A stretch of 64,000 bases of DNA from Affinundibacterium nitidum (lineage in GTDB: Bacteria; Pseudomonadota; Gammaproteobacteria; Burkholderiales; Burkholderiaceae_D): positions 1-64,000 of the forward strand of contig NZ_JACOFZ010000006.1 in assembly GCF_014284155.1 (NCBI RefSeq), read 5' to 3'. How positions within the stretch are numbered: the first letter of the stretch is position 1; each line of letters opens with the position of its first letter. Made by a program: the position numbers and the translations under genes. Below the pieces are notes generated by a model that was not told the origin of the DNA, searched no databases, and saw only the letters and a list, made by a program, of their open reading frames with translations. Of this stretch, positions 62,284-64,000 are shown piece after piece.

Positions 62284-62955
62284 ATGCGTTTTTTGAAACA
62301 TATGATTGCTGGCTTGAGTTTGGGTTTGCTTGCTTTATCTGCTAGCGCAGCGGTGGGTAATCCAGAGAACGGACGTGAGTATCGTAATTTGCGTCAGGCG
62401 CAGCCGACCGATGCTGGTAAAAAGATTGAAGTCATTGAGTTTTTTGCTTACTACTGCCCGCATTGCAATGCGCTCGAACCATTATTGGCAGATTGGGTGA
62501 AGAAAAACAGCGACAAGATCAATTTTAAGCGTGTGCATGTATTGAACCCTGGCGTTGAAGCACAATTGAAAACCTATTATGCGCTCGAGGCTATGGGTAA
62601 GGTTGAGCAGTACCACGCTAAAGTGTTTTACACCTTCCACGTTGAAAATAACCGTCTATTAACGAATGAGCAAGTCGGGCAGATGGTAACGAAATTGGGC
62701 ATTGATAAGACTGCTTTTTTCAACGCCTACAATTCGTTCTCAGTCACAACGCGTCTTGGCCGCATGGAAAAGACGATGGCCGATTACGAAGTAAATTCAT
62801 GGCCAACGGTTGTTGTTGATGGGCGTTTGATCACGTCACCAACGATGGCCGTGTCCACTCGTGGCCGAGTCAGTGAAGAAGAGCAAAATCGTGCACTTTT
62901 GCCGGTGTTAGATTGGTTGGTTGCGAAAGCACAAAAAGAACGTACTGCAAAATAA
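62284..62955 (+). CDS. dsbA: Thiol:disulfide interchange protein DsbA
   Basis: 223 residues with signal peptide ending near SASA. A thioredoxin fold with inserted helical domain. Active site CPHC at 58-61 in EFFAYYCPHCNALEP. The cis-Pro loop reads NSWPTVVVDG, with Trp before the Pro where Val or Thr is usual. It oxidises cysteines in exported proteins, including pilins, PilY1 and Pal-system proteins. AGAGGAAGAAG precedes the ATG. It is not a sugar gene. Confidence 0.93.
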   Translation: MRFLKHMIAGLSLGLLALSASAAVGNPENGREYRNLRQAQPTDAGKKIEVIEFFAYYCPHCNALEPLLADWVKKNSDKINFKRVHVLNPGVEAQLKTYYALEAMGKVEQYHAKVFYTFHVENNRLLTNEQVGQMVTKLGIDKTAFFNAYNSFSVTTRLGRMEKTMADYEVNSWPTVVVDGRLITSPTMAVSTRGRVSEEEQNRALLPVLDWLVAKAQKERTAK

Positions 62956-62976
62956 TCTGATTTTCTATCATGAGTA

Positions 62977-63006
62977 AAAAAGCCGGGATCTCCCCGGCTT
63001 TTTTAT
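62977..63006. terminator. Bidirectional terminator between dsbA and the amylase
   Basis: AAAAAGCCGGG at 62977-62987 and its complement at 62993-63003, loop of 5, with a T6 tract on the plus strand and A-rich DNA on the other side. It serves convergent genes. Confidence 0.87.
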
Positions 63007-63029
63007 TTGTACTAACCCTCAGTGGCGAC

Positions 63030-64000
63030 TTACTTCGCGAATACTTTATATTCCCAAGGTTTTAATTCCAACTTCACCTGAGCGCCAGTCGGTGCTGCTT
63101 TACCAGAGCTAATGTCTTTGAGACCCTTACTAGCTAAGGCTGCGTCGATAGTTGCCGTTTGTGGTTTGCTCGAGAGGTTGAATACGGCTACCACTTTATT
63201 GCCGGCCTTTTCGCGAGAGAAGGCAAAAACTTGTTCGTCGCTACCTGTCTTCAAACGCACCATAGGGCCGCCGTCGACACCATTCCACAACGCCTTATTG
63301 CTTTGTTTGAGATGGAATAACTTAGTGTACAACTGCTTGTACGGATGATCTTTCCATTGAATCGGATCGCGTTCAAAGAAGTTTAAGGCTTTGTTGTTGC
63401 CTGCTTCTTGGCCGCTATACAGCAATGGCATGCCAGGCATGATATTCGACAAGACTAAGAAAGCTTCTACGCCATCACCTAAACGTTCAAATTCGGTTCC
63501 TTCCCAGCTATTTAAATCGTGATTAGTGATGTGCAACATGCGATAGGAGTTTGGATGATAGTTTTTCTCTTCGCCATTCAAATAGGCATCAAAATCTTTA
63601 ACTGATTTTTTGCCTTTGGCGATGTCACCCCACAGGTCTTTGTATTGCCAACCGTAAGTCATGTCAAAGGCTTTTTCTTGCAGGTCCCATTCCATCGCCT
63701 CGGCCAACATGAATACCTTCTTGGTTTTGTCGAGTTCTTTACGTGCATCGTTCCAGAAGTCAGTCGGCACCATTGCCGCAACGTCGCAACGGAAACCATC
63801 GATGTCATATTCCTTCAACCAAAAACGCATCGCCTCGATCATCTCTTTGCGTAGATTTTGATTAGTGTAGTCGAGGGCGATGACGTCTGCCCAGTCTGGC
63901 ACTGGCGGCACAAAATTTCCATCTTTGTCTTTTTTATAGAACTCTGGGTGCTGTGTTGCCCATGCGTGATCCCACGCGGAATGGTTAGCGACCCAGTCAA
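63030..64000 (-). CDS. Alpha-amylase family protein (GH13), 5' end outside window
   Basis: The frame stays open to the right edge, so the N-terminal part is missing; about 323 residues are visible. It starts inside region I (DWVANHSAWDHAW), followed by GFRCDVAAMVP with the nucleophile Asp, FMLAEAMEWD with the acid/base Glu, and ITNHDLNSWEG with the last Asp, then a C-terminal beta-domain ending in PWEYKVFAK. An internal GTG near 63911 is not the start. The fit is to an alpha-amylase or cyclomaltodextrinase-like enzyme of the maltodextrin locus; its location depends on the missing signal region. Confidence 0.85.
   Translation of the reverse strand, partial: DWVANHSAWDHAWATQHPEFYKKDKDGNFVPPVPDWADVIALDYTNQNLRKEMIEAMRFWLKEYDIDGFRCDVAAMVPTDFWNDARKELDKTKKVFMLAEAMEWDLQEKAFDMTYGWQYKDLWGDIAKGKKSVKDFDAYLNGEEKNYHPNSYRMLHITNHDLNSWEGTEFERLGDGVEAFLVLSNIMPGMPLLYSGQEAGNNKALNFFERDPIQWKDHPYKQLYTKLFHLKQSNKALWNGVDGGPMVRLKTGSDEQVFAFSREKAGNKVVAVFNLSSKPQTATIDAALASKGLKDISSGKAAPTGAQVKLELKPWEYKVFAK

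Overview
The window looks like a chromosome segment of a betaproteobacterium, most likely Oxalobacteraceae (an Undibacterium-like organism is my best guess). The basis is moderate GC, the 5S rRNA type, the ybgC-tolQR and glyA-nrdR arrangements, Burkholderiales-style minor pilins and a sucrose/maltodextrin TonB lifestyle. The genus is inference; no database was consulted. Nothing looks like a phage, plasmid, complete IS or CRISPR array.

Layout. 1-115: 3' end of a 5S rRNA and its terminator, i.e. the end of an rRNA operon. 245-7745: a type IV pilus minor-pilin operon (two FimT-like pilins, PilV, PilW, PilX, the large tip protein PilY1 and a PilE-like pilin) behind a consensus promoter. 7814-9833 (minus strand): nrdR and glyA. 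10499-22951: a YdfG-type dehydrogenase, then the envelope operon ybgC-tolQ-tolR-[tamA-tamB]-tolA-tolB-pal-cpoB, in which tamAB sits inside tol-pal. 22965-23298: two identical tRNA-Lys(TTT) genes, each with its own terminator.

23441-32052 is a sucrose locus: LacI regulator, TonB-dependent receptor, amylosucrase, fructokinase and MFS sugar transporter. Two LacI-type operators (TGCAA-YCGW-TTGCA) lie before the receptor. The inferred route is outer-membrane uptake, inner-membrane import, glucosyl transfer to alpha-glucan with release of fructose, and phosphorylation of fructose. 32213-35342 holds a methyltransferase, a Ppx/GppA phosphatase and a lysine/alanine-rich protein with a ribbon-helix-helix-like end.

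35655-48861 and 56621-64000 form a split maltodextrin regulon. The first part has a large TonB receptor, a flavin-dependent halogenase, a Kef-type antiporter, a second sugar MFS, a MalS-like periplasmic alpha-amylase, an exported GH31 alpha-glucosidase and a second LacI regulator. The second part has beta-phosphoglucomutase, maltose phosphorylase, a GH13 alpha-glucosidase, DsbA and a truncated GH13 amylase at the window edge. Palindromes with the core AAAGCGCTTT (three before the receptor, two before the mutase) tie the two parts together.

Between them (49-56.5 kb) lies a mixed block: an S41-type lipoprotein peptidase flanked by a diverged 117-bp repeat, small proteins, a VOC protein, an exported oligopeptidase B and a PriB-like OB-fold protein.

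The most interesting signals are the tamAB insertion in tol-pal, the halogenase inside a maltodextrin regulon with intact catalytic motifs, the two operator families, the paired FimT pilins with a GRxR-type tail, and several unexplained dispersed or palindromic repeats (8286/40647, 49054/51391, 60057-60310).
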